A DNA stretch of 19,421 bases from NCBI GenBank assembly GCA_036001225.1, contig DASYUM010000332.1:1-19421 (forward strand). Reading direction: 5' to 3'. The translations under genes were made by a program, and so were the position numbers. Positions 1 to 6,926 of this stretch are shown here, piece by piece; positions within the stretch are counted from its first letter, which is position 1, and the number at the start of each line of letters is the position of its first letter. Source of the stretch: DASYUM01 sp036001225. GTDB taxonomy: Bacteria > Methylomirabilota > Methylomirabilia > Rokubacteriales > DASRDR01. The notes below the pieces were generated by a model. It was given only the letters and a program-made list of their open reading frames with translations, was not told the DNA's origin and made no database searches.

Positions 1-42
1 CCATTTCGGCGGGTAGCGTGGAACCCGAGGAGGAGGCCCGCC

Positions 43-702
43 ATGGCCCAGATCGCGCCCACCGCCCGCACCCGCGTCCACCGCCTGCCGAAGCGCGGCG
101 TCTACGACCGCGCGGCCATCGAGGCGGTCCTCGACGAGGGCCTGGTCTGCCACGTCGGGTTCGTCGTGGACGACCAGCCCTACGTGATCCCGACGACGTA
201 CGGGCGCATCGGGGACCGCCTCTACCTCCACGGCTCGGCGGCGAGCCGGATGCTCCGCGCGCTGCGGGGCGGCGTCCCGGTCTGCGTGACGGTGACGCTG
301 CTCGACGGGCTGGTCCTCGCCCGCTCGGCCTTCCATCACTCGATGAACTACCGCTCGGTCGTCCTGCTGGGGACCGCGGTCGAGGTGACCGACGACGCCG
401 AGCGCCGGCTGGCGCTGGAGGCGATCGTCGAGCACATCGTCTGCGGCCGCTGGCCGGAGATCCGCTGGCCGAACGAGACCGAGCTGAAAGCGACGCTCGT
501 CCTGCGGCTGCCCATCGAGGAGGCCTCGGCCAAGGTGCGCCAGGGGCCGCCGGTGGACGACGAGGACGACTACGCCCACCCGTGCTGGGCCGGCGAGATC
601 CCGCTGCGGCTCACGCCGCAGCCGCCGGTGCCGGACCCCCGACTCGCGCCCGCGATCGCGCCGCCGCCCGCCGTCCGGGGGTATCGCCGCCCGGGCGCCT
701 GA
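43..702 (+). CDS. Pyridoxamine 5'-phosphate oxidase-fold flavoprotein
   Basis: The 219-residue product looks like the PPOX-related, NimA-like FMN-binding split-barrel family (Pyridox_ox_2 type). Visible family features are the N-terminal helix beginning RGVYDRAAIEAVLDEG, the barrel strand YVIPTTYGRIGDRLYLHGSA (about residues 50-70) that normally contacts the flavin phosphate, and the SAFHHSMNYRSVVLLG segment (about 98-113). Family members are cytosolic FMN or F420-type oxidoreductases of mostly unknown substrate, so I assign no specific reaction. The ATG at 43 is supported by the purine-rich ribosome site GAGGAGGAGG at 27-36. The last 45 residues are proline-rich and probably disordered. It is the first gene in the window and lies 40 bases before the hydrolase gene. 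Family is fairly sure, substrate unknown. Confidence 0.85.
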   Translation: MAQIAPTARTRVHRLPKRGVYDRAAIEAVLDEGLVCHVGFVVDDQPYVIPTTYGRIGDRLYLHGSAASRMLRALRGGVPVCVTVTLLDGLVLARSAFHHSMNYRSVVLLGTAVEVTDDAERRLALEAIVEHIVCGRWPEIRWPNETELKATLVLRLPIEEASAKVRQGPPVDDEDDYAHPCWAGEIPLRLTPQPPVPDPRLAPAIAPPPAVRGYRRPGA

Positions 703-725
703 CGGTCTCGCGAGTCCGGCCAGCG

Positions 726-731
726 TACAAT
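726..731 (+). promoter_or_regulatory. Candidate -10 element upstream of the hydrolase gene
   Basis: TACAAT matches five of six positions of the sigma-70 -10 consensus and stands out in this GC-rich sequence. It ends 11 bases before the ATG at 743, so a transcript from it would have only a few leader bases. No good -35 box lies 16-18 bases upstream. The hydrolase ATG also lacks a clear Shine-Dalgarno sequence, which fits near-leaderless expression, but the site may simply be chance. Confidence 0.3.
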
Positions 732-742
732 CTAGCGCTGGC

Positions 743-1600
743 ATGACGACGCCGGCACTCGGCTGCCAAACCGCCCGCTCGCGGACGCTCGAGGTCAACG
801 GGCTCCGTCTCCACGCGCTCGAGTCCGGCCTCCCCGGTCACTCGCCCGTCTGCCTGCTCCACGGTGGGGCCGCCCATGCCCACTGGTTCGACGCGGTCAC
901 GCCGGCGCTCGGCGCCCGCCATCACGTCCTGGTGCTCGACCAGCGGGGCCACGGGGAGAGCGCGTGGGCGAACCCGCCCGCCTACGCCACCGAGGACTTC
1001 GTCGCGGACCTGGCCGGCATCCTGGATCACCTGGGCTGGGACCGGGTCACGCTGGTCGGCCACTCGATGGGCGGCCACAACGCGATGGCCTTCGCCGCCT
1101 GGCACCCCCACCGCGTCCGCGCGCTCGTCATCGTGGACGCGCGGCCGTCGATTCCCGCCGAGCGGCTCGACCGGATGCACGCCCGCGGCCGGCGCCCACC
1201 CCGGCGCTACCCGACGCGGGAGGCCGCCGGCGAGACCTTCCGCCTGCTCCCGCCCGACACCGTCGCCGACCCCGCGCTCCTGGCGCACCTCGGCCGGGCG
1301 AGCGTGGTCGCCCGCGACGGCGGCTTCGCGTCGCGCTTCGACCCCGCCGCCGACGGCGCGCGCCGGCCGGCGGACGTCTGGCCACTCCTCGGGGGGATCA
1401 CCGGGCCCACCCTGATCGTCCGCGGGGAGCTGAGCCCGATCCTGCCGCGCGCGATGGCCGACCGGATGCGCGAGACCATTCCGGACGCCGCCCTGGTGGA
1501 GATTCCGGGCGCCTATCACCACCTGATGCTCGATCGCCCGGCGGCGTTCACCGCCGCCCTCGACGTCTTCCTCCGCCGGATCGGAGGCGCCGGGGGGTGA
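743..1600 (+). CDS. Alpha/beta-fold hydrolase
   Basis: This 285-residue serine hydrolase has the full alpha/beta hydrolase layout: an oxyanion-hole HGG motif (LLHGGAAHAHWFD, about residues 38-50), the DQRGHGES loop (66-73), the nucleophile elbow G-H-S-M-G with Ser108, and the catalytic histidine region GAYHHLMLDRP (256-266, probably His259). Relatives hydrolyse esters, epoxides, C-C bonds or haloalkanes, and the substrate cannot be read from sequence. The usual acid position after strand 7 is atypical: where many relatives have an Asp in a G-x-x-S-D pattern, this protein reads RGELSPILP (227-235). The acid may be Glu229 or Asp132. No signal peptide is seen, so it is probably cytosolic. Its stop overlaps the GTG start of the next gene, indicating translational coupling. 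Confidence 0.9.
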   Translation: MTTPALGCQTARSRTLEVNGLRLHALESGLPGHSPVCLLHGGAAHAHWFDAVTPALGARHHVLVLDQRGHGESAWANPPAYATEDFVADLAGILDHLGWDRVTLVGHSMGGHNAMAFAAWHPHRVRALVIVDARPSIPAERLDRMHARGRRPPRRYPTREAAGETFRLLPPDTVADPALLAHLGRASVVARDGGFASRFDPAADGARRPADVWPLLGGITGPTLIVRGELSPILPRAMADRMRETIPDAALVEIPGAYHHLMLDRPAAFTAALDVFLRRIGGAGG

Positions 1601-2256
1601 AGGTCTACGTGGTCACCCATCCCGAATCGATTCGCGGCATCTATCCGACGTGGGCCGAGTGCCAGGCGGCGGTGGCCGGTATCCCCGGCGCCCGTTACCA
1701 GGCCGTCGGCAGCCGGGAGGCGGCCGAGGCGATGCTGCGCGGCGAGGCCATCGTCCTGCCCCCGGGGACCTGGGCCTTCGTGGACGGCAACCACATGGGC
1801 GGCATCGGCGTCGTCCTCGTCGAGCAGGGCCCGGACGGGCCCCGCTCGGTCCGCGACGTCGCCACCACGGCCTACGAGGTCTTCGGCGCGGCCGGCATTC
1901 CGGGGCTCACGTCGCGGCCCGAGATCACGGCGGCCGTGGACCGCCTGCGCAACGTCCTGACCGAGCTCGGCGGGCTCTACGCCGTCACCGGCCTCGTCGC
2001 GCCGGGGACCTCGCTCACCGTGGTCCACGACTACGAAGGGGTGGGCGCCTGGCTCGAAGGCCGCTGGAAGGCCAAGGATCCGCTGGTCGCGGCCATCGTG
2101 GCGGCCTGCCGGACGCGGATCGCCGAGCGGCGATTGACCGTCGCCTTCCGCCACCAGCGCGGCCACGAGTCCACCTACGCCGGGCGGAACGATTTCGCCG
2201 CCTACAACGCCCGCGCGGATCGGCTCGCCACCGAGGCCGCGCTGCGCCACTCCTGA
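1597..2256 (+). CDS. Viroplasmin-domain ribonuclease HI
   Basis: The predicted 219-residue protein joins an N-terminal viroplasmin (caulimovirus VI-like) domain (residues 1-48: KVYVVTHPESIRGIYPTW, ECQAAVAGIPGARYQAV) to an RNase H domain (about 56-215). Viroplasmin domains bind RNA/DNA hybrids or dsRNA, and RNase HI cuts the RNA strand of hybrids. All four metal-binding acids are identifiable: Asp63 (AFVDG), Glu109 (SRPEITA), Asp145 (VVHDYEGV) and Asp208 (NARADRLA). His190 lies in the mobile HQRGH loop. I chose the GTG at 1597 because it starts exactly at the domain boundary and overlaps the upstream stop in a GTGA arrangement. The same frame stays open far upstream, but that sequence is a low-complexity shadow of the hydrolase gene. 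It is followed after 4 bases by the transporter gene. Confidence 0.87.
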   Translation: MKVYVVTHPESIRGIYPTWAECQAAVAGIPGARYQAVGSREAAEAMLRGEAIVLPPGTWAFVDGNHMGGIGVVLVEQGPDGPRSVRDVATTAYEVFGAAGIPGLTSRPEITAAVDRLRNVLTELGGLYAVTGLVAPGTSLTVVHDYEGVGAWLEGRWKAKDPLVAAIVAACRTRIAERRLTVAFRHQRGHESTYAGRNDFAAYNARADRLATEAALRHS

Positions 2257-2260
2257 GCGC

Positions 2261-3571
2261 GTGCCCGCCCCTCCGCCCCGCCTGCCGTTCTTCTACGGCT
2301 GGATCATCGTGGCGACCGCCTTCGTCACCATGGGCGTCGGTGTCAACGCGCGCACCGCCTTCTCGCTCCTCTTCCCGCCCATCCTCGACGAGTTCGGCTG
2401 GGCCCGCGGCGTGACGGCCGCCGCGTTCGCCGTCGGCTTCCTGGCCGCCACGCTCTACGTGCCGTTCATCGGCGCGCTGATGGACCGCTTCGGGCCGCGG
2501 ATGGTCTTCCCGATCGGCATCGGCCTGGTGAGCGTGGGCTTCGGGCTGGCGACGCGCGTCCGCGAGCCCTGGCACCTCTACGCGACCCTCGGCGTCCTCG
2601 TCGCGGGCGGCAGCATGGCCGTGAGCTACGTGGGCCACTCGCTCTTCCTGCCCAACTGGTTCGTCCGGCGGCGGGGGCTGGCGATCGGCATCGCGTTCTC
2701 CGGCGTCGGGGTCGGCTCGATCACGATCCTGCCGGCCGTTCAGGCGATCATCAGCCGCGCCGGCTGGCGGGCGGCCTGTCTGGCGCTGGCCGCGCTCCTG
2801 CTGGTGGCGATCCTGCCGCTCAACCTGCTCGTCCCGCGCCAGCGCCCGGAAGAGCTGGGATTGCGCCCCGACGGCGACGCGGCGCCCACTGGCCGCGACG
2901 GCGCCTCCGCCGCCGACAACGTCGTCGATCCGGCGTGGGCGGCGGTGGACTGGACGCTCGGCCGGGCGATGCGGACGGCGCGCTTCTGGTGGATCGCCGT
3001 CGCCTACGCCTCCGGCCTCTTCGCGTGGTACGCGGTCCAGGTCCACCAGACGAAGTACCTCCTCGAGATCGGCTTCGCGCCGGCGGTCGCCGCCTACGCC
3101 CTGGGGCTGGTCGGCCTGACCGGCATCGTCGGCCAGATCGGCCTCGGCCACCTCTCCGATCGCGTGGGCCGGGAGTGGGCATGGACGCTGAGCGGCGCCG
3201 GGTACGTGATCTGCTACGTCGCACTGCTCGTGATGCGGGATCACCCGACGCCGGGACTCCTCTACCTGATGGTGGCATCGCAGGGGATGCTCGGCTATGG
3301 CCTGGCCTCGGTCTTCGGGCCGATTCCCGCCGAGCTCTTCCAGGGGCGGCACTTCGGGACGATCTTCGGGACGCTCAACCTCGCGGCGGGCGCGGGGGCC
3401 GGACTGGGCCCGTGGGTCACCGGGGTGCTGTACGACCGGACCGGGAGCTACGCACCGGCCTTCTGGCTGGCGATCGCGCTGAGCGTGGTGTCGGCGGGGG
3501 CGATCTGGCTGGCCGCGCCCCGCAAGGTCCGCGCCGTGGCGGGCCGGACCCCGAAACGTGTCATCGCCTGA
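2261..3571 (+). CDS. MFS transporter, oxalate/formate-antiporter-like
   Basis: The 436-residue polytopic membrane protein shows about twelve hydrophobic segments. Its opening FFYGWIIVATAFVTMGVGVN is typical of the OFA/monocarboxylate branch of the major facilitator superfamily. MFS loop motif A appears twice, as GALMDRFGPR between helices 2 and 3 (residues 71-80) and as GHLSDRVGRE between helices 8 and 9 (about 296-305). The two six-helix halves are separated by a charged linker near residues 195-230. Relatives move small organic acids, but the substrate is unknown here. The start is the GTG at 2261, only 4 bases after the RNase H stop. No ATG precedes the first membrane segment. Its position between a hydrolase/RNase H pair and a DinB gene gives no clear pathway clue. 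Confidence 0.88.
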   Translation: MPAPPPRLPFFYGWIIVATAFVTMGVGVNARTAFSLLFPPILDEFGWARGVTAAAFAVGFLAATLYVPFIGALMDRFGPRMVFPIGIGLVSVGFGLATRVREPWHLYATLGVLVAGGSMAVSYVGHSLFLPNWFVRRRGLAIGIAFSGVGVGSITILPAVQAIISRAGWRAACLALAALLLVAILPLNLLVPRQRPEELGLRPDGDAAPTGRDGASAADNVVDPAWAAVDWTLGRAMRTARFWWIAVAYASGLFAWYAVQVHQTKYLLEIGFAPAVAAYALGLVGLTGIVGQIGLGHLSDRVGREWAWTLSGAGYVICYVALLVMRDHPTPGLLYLMVASQGMLGYGLASVFGPIPAELFQGRHFGTIFGTLNLAAGAGAGLGPWVTGVLYDRTGSYAPAFWLAIALSVVSAGAIWLAAPRKVRAVAGRTPKRVIA

Positions 3572-3572
3572 G

Positions 3573-3579
3573 AGGAGGT
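3573..3579 (+). promoter_or_regulatory. Strong Shine-Dalgarno site for the DinB-like gene
   Basis: AGGAGGT is a perfect anti-16S match, 4 bases before the ATG at 3584. It lies in the 12-base gap after the transporter stop and fixes the start of the downstream gene. It predicts efficient, independent initiation on the operon transcript. Confidence 0.7.
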
Positions 3580-3583
3580 AGCC

Positions 3584-4123
3584 ATGGCGAATCCTGGGCA
3601 CCTGCTGAGCGAGGCGCGCCGCGAGCTGGCCCGGCTGTTGCCGGTCCTCGGTGGTCTCGTTGGCGGTCTGGACGACGCGACCTGGCGCGCGCGGCCGGTG
3701 CCGCGCGAGTGGGCCCCGATCGAGATCGTCTGCCACCTGCGCGACGAGGAGGCCGAGGACTTCCCCGCCCGCCTGCGGGTCGTCGTCGCCGGCGGCGACC
3801 GCTTCGCCCCGATCGACCCCGAGGGCTGGGTCGAGGCGCGTCGCTACCGCGAGGAGCGCCCGCGGGCCGCGCTGGAGGCCCTGCGGGCCGGCCGGGCGGC
3901 GAGCCTGGAGTGGCTGGCCTCGGTCGCCCCCGATCGGCTCAGCGCGGCCGTCGCGCATCCGCGGCTCGGCCCGCTCTCGGGCCAGGACCTCCTGGCGGCG
4001 TGGGTGACCCACGACCGCTTGCACCTGGCCCAGCTCGCCGCGACGCTGGCCCGACTGTGGGCGGACCGCTGGGCGCCGCTCAAGGTCGACTACGCGGGCC
4101 CCATCCCTTACCCGCGGAGCTGA
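3584..4123 (+). CDS. DinB-like four-helix protein with three-histidine metal site
   Basis: This 179-residue protein fits the DinB/YfiT-like putative metalloenzyme superfamily. Three histidines sit where the metal ligands are expected: His51 in VCHLRDEE on helix 2, and His143 and His147 in VTHDRLHLAQL on the last long helix. The segment WAPIEIVCHLRDEE is a hallmark of this group. Members are thought to act as thiol-dependent transferases or detoxification enzymes, usually with an unknown substrate; the name does not imply a DNA polymerase. The start at 3584 is set by the strong ribosome site just upstream. It is the last gene of the left operon and converges with the crotonase gene, whose stop is only 24 bases away. 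Confidence 0.85.
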   Translation: MANPGHLLSEARRELARLLPVLGGLVGGLDDATWRARPVPREWAPIEIVCHLRDEEAEDFPARLRVVVAGGDRFAPIDPEGWVEARRYREERPRAALEALRAGRAASLEWLASVAPDRLSAAVAHPRLGPLSGQDLLAAWVTHDRLHLAQLAATLARLWADRWAPLKVDYAGPIPYPRS

Positions 4124-4152
4124 GGGCGCCGCCGGGCTGTCCCCACCTCAGC
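4119..4152. terminator. Inverted repeat spanning two convergent stop codons
   Basis: GCTGAGG at 4119-4125 and CCTCAGC at 4146-4152 form a perfect 7-base inverted repeat around a 20-base GC-rich loop. The left arm holds the TGA stop of the DinB-like gene and the right arm holds the stop of the opposite-strand crotonase gene. It could act as a bidirectional terminator. There is no T-rich tract on either side, so a classic Rho-independent mechanism is not shown. Confidence 0.35.
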
Positions 4153-4918
4153 CGTTCCGCTTCTTCCGCTCGACAAACCCCCGCAGGTTCGCCCGGACCT
4201 CCTCGGTGTCGAAGCACGTCACCTCGGCCTCGGTTTCATAGGTGAGCGCGGCGAAGAAGTTGACGTCGGATGCCGTATCGAAGCCCAGCTTGACGTGGCG
4301 GAGGCCCAGCGGGGGGTACCGGGCGATGGCGCGGGCCATGTCGAGTGCCGCCGGCTCGGCCTCGCCCGCCGGCACCACCCGGGTCACCAACCCGATGCGC
4401 TCGGCGTGCCGGGCCTCGATCGTCTCCCCGGTGAAGGTCAGGTGCTTGGCCCACCCCATGCCCACGATGCGAGGCAGGAGATACGTCATCCCGCTGGTCG
4501 GGCTGAGCCCGATCGGGGTGTCGGGCAGGCCGAAGGTCGCATTCTCGGCGGCAATGCGAATGTCGCAGATGACGGCCAGCTCGAAGCCGCCGGCCAGCGC
4601 ATAGCCGTTCACGGCGGCGATGCTCGGCTTGGCCAGGCGGCGCATCTCGGCGCTGAGCCGTTGCAGCAGCACGATGAACTCCCGAAATTCGTCCTTGGTC
4701 ATGGCCAGCATGGCCTTCAGGTCGGCGCCCGTGCTGAAGGCCCGGCCGGCCCCGGTGACCACGACGCACCGGACCGCCGGATCGCGCCGGGCGTCCTCCA
4801 CGGCTCCGACCAGGGCCTGGAGCAGCGGCGCATCGAGCGCGTTCAAGGCGTGAGGTCGGTTCAGGCGCATCAACGCCACGCCGTCCCGCCTGTCACACTG
4901 CAGGCGCTCTCCGTTCAT
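4148..4918 (-). CDS. Enoyl-CoA hydratase/isomerase (crotonase) family protein
   Basis: The 256-residue product is a full-length crotonase-superfamily protein. The CoA-binding and oxyanion-hole segments are present: STGADLKAML (residues 62-71) and VNGYALAGGFELAVICDIRI (103-122). The two glutamates that catalyse hydration in classical enoyl-CoA hydratase are not conserved. The first aligns with Asp133 (GLPDTPIG) and the second with His159 (GWAKHLTFTG). It may therefore be an isomerase, hydrolase or other crotonase rather than a true hydratase. The ATG at 4918 overlaps the stop of the upstream acyl-CoA ligase in an ATGA arrangement, so the two are translationally coupled and the ligase product is the likely source of its substrate. 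Confidence 0.9.
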   Translation of the reverse strand: MNGERLQCDRRDGVALMRLNRPHALNALDAPLLQALVGAVEDARRDPAVRCVVVTGAGRAFSTGADLKAMLAMTKDEFREFIVLLQRLSAEMRRLAKPSIAAVNGYALAGGFELAVICDIRIAAENATFGLPDTPIGLSPTSGMTYLLPRIVGMGWAKHLTFTGETIEARHAERIGLVTRVVPAGEAEPAALDMARAIARYPPLGLRHVKLGFDTASDVNFFAALTYETEAEVTCFDTEEVRANLRGFVERKKRNG

Positions 4919-6261
4919 GCGTGTTCTCCCTGGTAGAGCCGATAGAGGCGCTTGGCCTTGCGTTCGCTCCGCGGCAGGCTGCCGGCCGGCACCAACTCGA
5001 CGACCGGCGTGAAGACCAGCACGTCCCGGATCCGACGGGTCACCCGTTCCCGCAGCCGGGCCAGCGCCTCGGGCCGGACGGACTCCCCGTACTCCACGCG
5101 CAGGCGTGGGTCACGGGTGATGGGCGGCGGGTCGTCCAGCAGGATCTGAAACTCACCCGTCAATTCCGGCCGGAAGCCATCGAGGACGTCCTGCACGCCG
5201 AGCGGGTAGACGTTGATGCCCTTCACGATGAACATGTCGTCACTGCGACCCAGGATCACGAACCGGAAGCCGGCGCGGCCGCACGGGCAGGGCTCGACGG
5301 CGATCCGCACATGGTCGTGGGACCGGAAGCGGATGAGCGGAAACGCCTCGCGCTCGAGCGTGGTCAAGACCAGCTCGCCGACCGCTCCCTCGACGAGCGG
5401 CCGCGGTGCGCCCGTCTCGGCGTCCACCAGCTCGACGACGAACAGTCCCTGGCCGAGGTAGTGCAGGCCGTCGACGAGCTCGCATTCGGCGGCCAGCGCC
5501 CCCAGTTCCCCCATGCCCCAGATGTCGCGGGCCGCCAGGTTCCACGTCCGCTCGATCTGCTGGCGATAGCCCGGGACCGCCAGCCCGGCATCGCCCGAGA
5601 ACAAGCCCTTGGCGATGCCGAGGCGGGCCGGCTCGAGCCCGTCCTCCCGCGCCACCTGGGCCAGGTGGAGCGCATACGACGGCGTCGAATAGAGGCTGAC
5701 CGGAATGCGCATGTCGCGGATGATCTCGAGCAGACGCCGGGACTGGCCGATTCCTACCGGGGCGACGCAGGCGCCGACCGTCTCGAACGTCATGTGATCG
5801 CTCACGCCGCCGGCGTACAGGCTGTAGTTCATGCACTCGAACAGCACATCGCCCGGCCGGAGGCCGGCCGCCCAGGCCGCCCGGGCACCGACCTCGTTGT
5901 AGACGTCGATGTCGCGACGGGTCAGGGCCAGGCGCAGGGGCCGCCCCGTGGTGCCGCCGGTGGCCTGCATGCGCACGAGCTGCTCTATCGGGGCGCAGCG
6001 GTTGTCGCCGAACGGCGGGCTGGCTTCCTGGGTCTCCTGCAGCTCGCGCTTTTCCGTGAACGGGAGACGACCGAGGTCCTCGACGTGCTGCAGGCGCCCC
6101 GGATCGATGCCGGCGGCCTCCCACTTCCGGCGGTAGAACGGGCTGGTGGTCCAGGCGTAGTCCAGCTGGCGGCGCAGCTTCGTCTGCTCGATCGACCGCA
6201 GACGGGCGGGCGGCGCCGTCTCCATCTCTTCGCGCCAGTACCGTCCGCGTCGCGTCGTCAT
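4915..6261 (-). CDS. PaaK-like phenylacetate/aryl-CoA ligase
   Basis: This 448-residue adenylate-forming enzyme resembles phenylacetate-CoA ligase. It should activate a carboxylic acid to its CoA thioester with ATP. The phosphate-binding loop is ATGGTTGRP (residues 100-108). A core A-motif IWGMGELG lies near 248-255, a CPCG cysteine pair at 325-328, and the hinge region LGRSDDMFIVKGINVYP at 337-353. The C-terminal GSLPRSERKAKRL (427-439) carries the catalytic lysine, probably Lys435; PaaK usually has Gly where Arg434 stands. I chose the ATG at 6261. The frame also stays open upstream to a TTG at 6345, but the extra residues look non-family. It is the first gene of a two-gene minus-strand operon with the crotonase. 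The true acid substrate is not determined. Confidence 0.87.
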   Translation of the reverse strand: MTTRRGRYWREEMETAPPARLRSIEQTKLRRQLDYAWTTSPFYRRKWEAAGIDPGRLQHVEDLGRLPFTEKRELQETQEASPPFGDNRCAPIEQLVRMQATGGTTGRPLRLALTRRDIDVYNEVGARAAWAAGLRPGDVLFECMNYSLYAGGVSDHMTFETVGACVAPVGIGQSRRLLEIIRDMRIPVSLYSTPSYALHLAQVAREDGLEPARLGIAKGLFSGDAGLAVPGYRQQIERTWNLAARDIWGMGELGALAAECELVDGLHYLGQGLFVVELVDAETGAPRPLVEGAVGELVLTTLEREAFPLIRFRSHDHVRIAVEPCPCGRAGFRFVILGRSDDMFIVKGINVYPLGVQDVLDGFRPELTGEFQILLDDPPPITRDPRLRVEYGESVRPEALARLRERVTRRIRDVLVFTPVVELVPAGSLPRSERKAKRLYRLYQGEHA

Positions 6262-6279
6262 CTCTGGCACGCCCCCGGC

Positions 6280-6285
6280 AGGATA
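6280..6285 (-). promoter_or_regulatory. Candidate -10 element for the ligase/crotonase operon
   Basis: On the minus strand TATCCT (four of six -10 matches, preceded by a GGC) ends 18 bases before the chosen ATG at 6261. No recognisable -35 box lies at the right distance. It is listed because it is the only AT-leaning hexamer in this GC-rich upstream region. Confidence 0.2.
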
Positions 6286-6350
6286 GCCCAGCCGCAGCGC
6301 GGCACGCCAGCGAGCCCCTGGCCAGCCCAGGCTGCGGCTTCCCAAAGGGC

Positions 6351-6378
6351 TTACGACGAGCGGAAGATCGGATAGAGT
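6351..6378 (+). promoter_or_regulatory. Weak candidate promoter for the MntA-HepT island
   Basis: TTACGA (6351-6356) and TAGAGT (6373-6378) lie 16 bases apart in the divergent region between the ligase gene and the small ORF at 6418. The matches to consensus are partial (three and four of six). A local rise in A+T supports a promoter here, but the exact boxes are uncertain. Confidence 0.25.
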
Positions 6379-6417
6379 TGTGCAGACGGGGGACGCAGGC
6401 CTGGCCGGGGAGGGAGC

Positions 6418-6618
6418 ATGGCGCGCTCACGCAGCACGACCGACAAGCCGACCGCCGGCAAGCGGCCCATCGAGCAGGCCGAGATCGACGAGGAACGGCT
6501 TGAAGCCTACCGGGGCACCGTGTCCCTGCCCTTCCCTCCGGGCCCGCACAAGCGCGCCGCCGTCAACATCGTGGACGACCGCGGCATCGAGAGCCTCAAG
6601 GTCATCCCGCTGCCGTGA
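6418..6618 (+). CDS. 66-residue ORF, probable gutted DNA-methyltransferase remnant
   Basis: This small ORF has a GGGGAGGGAG ribosome site (6407-6416) and its stop overlaps the GTG start of mntA, so it is probably translated. Its N-terminal part, with a basic stretch then KRPIEQ (residues 15-20), recalls the beginning of large site-specific DNA methyltransferases. Its end, AAVNIVDDRGIESLKVIPL (47-65), recalls the C-terminal strand segment of the same type of enzyme (patterns like AVKIVDxxGxExxKV). All catalytic motifs (DPPY, FxGxG) are absent. I infer an in-frame deletion that fused the two ends of a methyltransferase gene. The resemblance is by eye and recall. The alternative is a genuine small protein of the downstream toxin-antitoxin operon. 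Confidence 0.5.
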   Translation: MARSRSTTDKPTAGKRPIEQAEIDEERLEAYRGTVSLPFPPGPHKRAAVNIVDDRGIESLKVIPLP

Positions 6619-6926
6619 CGCCGAGCCGCGCCCGGATCGAGCTGCCCCGCGACCAGATCGCCGAGTTCTGCCGCCGCCATCACATCCGCTGGCTGGCGCT
6701 GTTCGGGTCCGTGCTCCGCGACGACTTCACGCCCGAAAGCGACATCGACGTGCTCGTCGACTTCGAGCCCGAGCACCGATACACCTACTTTACGCTCGCG
6801 CAGATCGAGCGAGAGCTTTCGGGCCTCCTGGGACGCAAAGCGGACGTCCACGTCCCGAAATCCTTGCACTGGTTCATCCGCGACAAGGTGCTGGGACAGG
6901 CCGAGGCGGTCTATGACGGAGCATGA
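6615..6926 (+). CDS. mntA: MntA-type nucleotidyltransferase antitoxin
   Basis: The 103-residue protein is a minimal nucleotidyltransferase (MNT) domain. It carries the signature GSVLRDDFTPESDIDVLVDF, in which Gly31-Ser32 are followed by ten residues and then Asp43-x-Asp45. A later acid, Asp77 (KADVHV), fits the third metal ligand. In type VII toxin-antitoxin systems MntA adds AMP to a tyrosine in its partner HepT and so neutralises it. The GTG start at 6615 overlaps the upstream stop (GTGA), and the gene's end overlaps the HepT start at 6913 by 14 bases. This is the standard MntA-HepT order. The gene appears intact even though its partner is frameshifted. Confidence 0.85.
   Translation: MTPSRARIELPRDQIAEFCRRHHIRWLALFGSVLRDDFTPESDIDVLVDFEPEHRYTYFTLAQIERELSGLLGRKADVHVPKSLHWFIRDKVLGQAEAVYDGA

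Noticed and set aside
2015..4024. 669-codon minus-strand open frame
   Set aside because: It crosses three well-supported plus-strand genes (RNase HI, MFS, DinB-like) and its translation is compositionally biased without family motifs.
6286..6312. Possible sigma-54 promoter (TGGCGTG...GCTGC) before the ligase
   Set aside because: The GG and GC elements are one base off the required spacing and the rest of the consensus is poor.
6262..6345. Longer ligase start at a TTG codon
   Set aside because: The additional 28 residues do not look like the family N-terminus, and an ATG at 6261 begins right at the expected position.
4921..6375. 484-codon plus-strand open frame opposite the CoA ligase
   Set aside because: Shadow of the PaaK-like ligase; no recognisable motifs.
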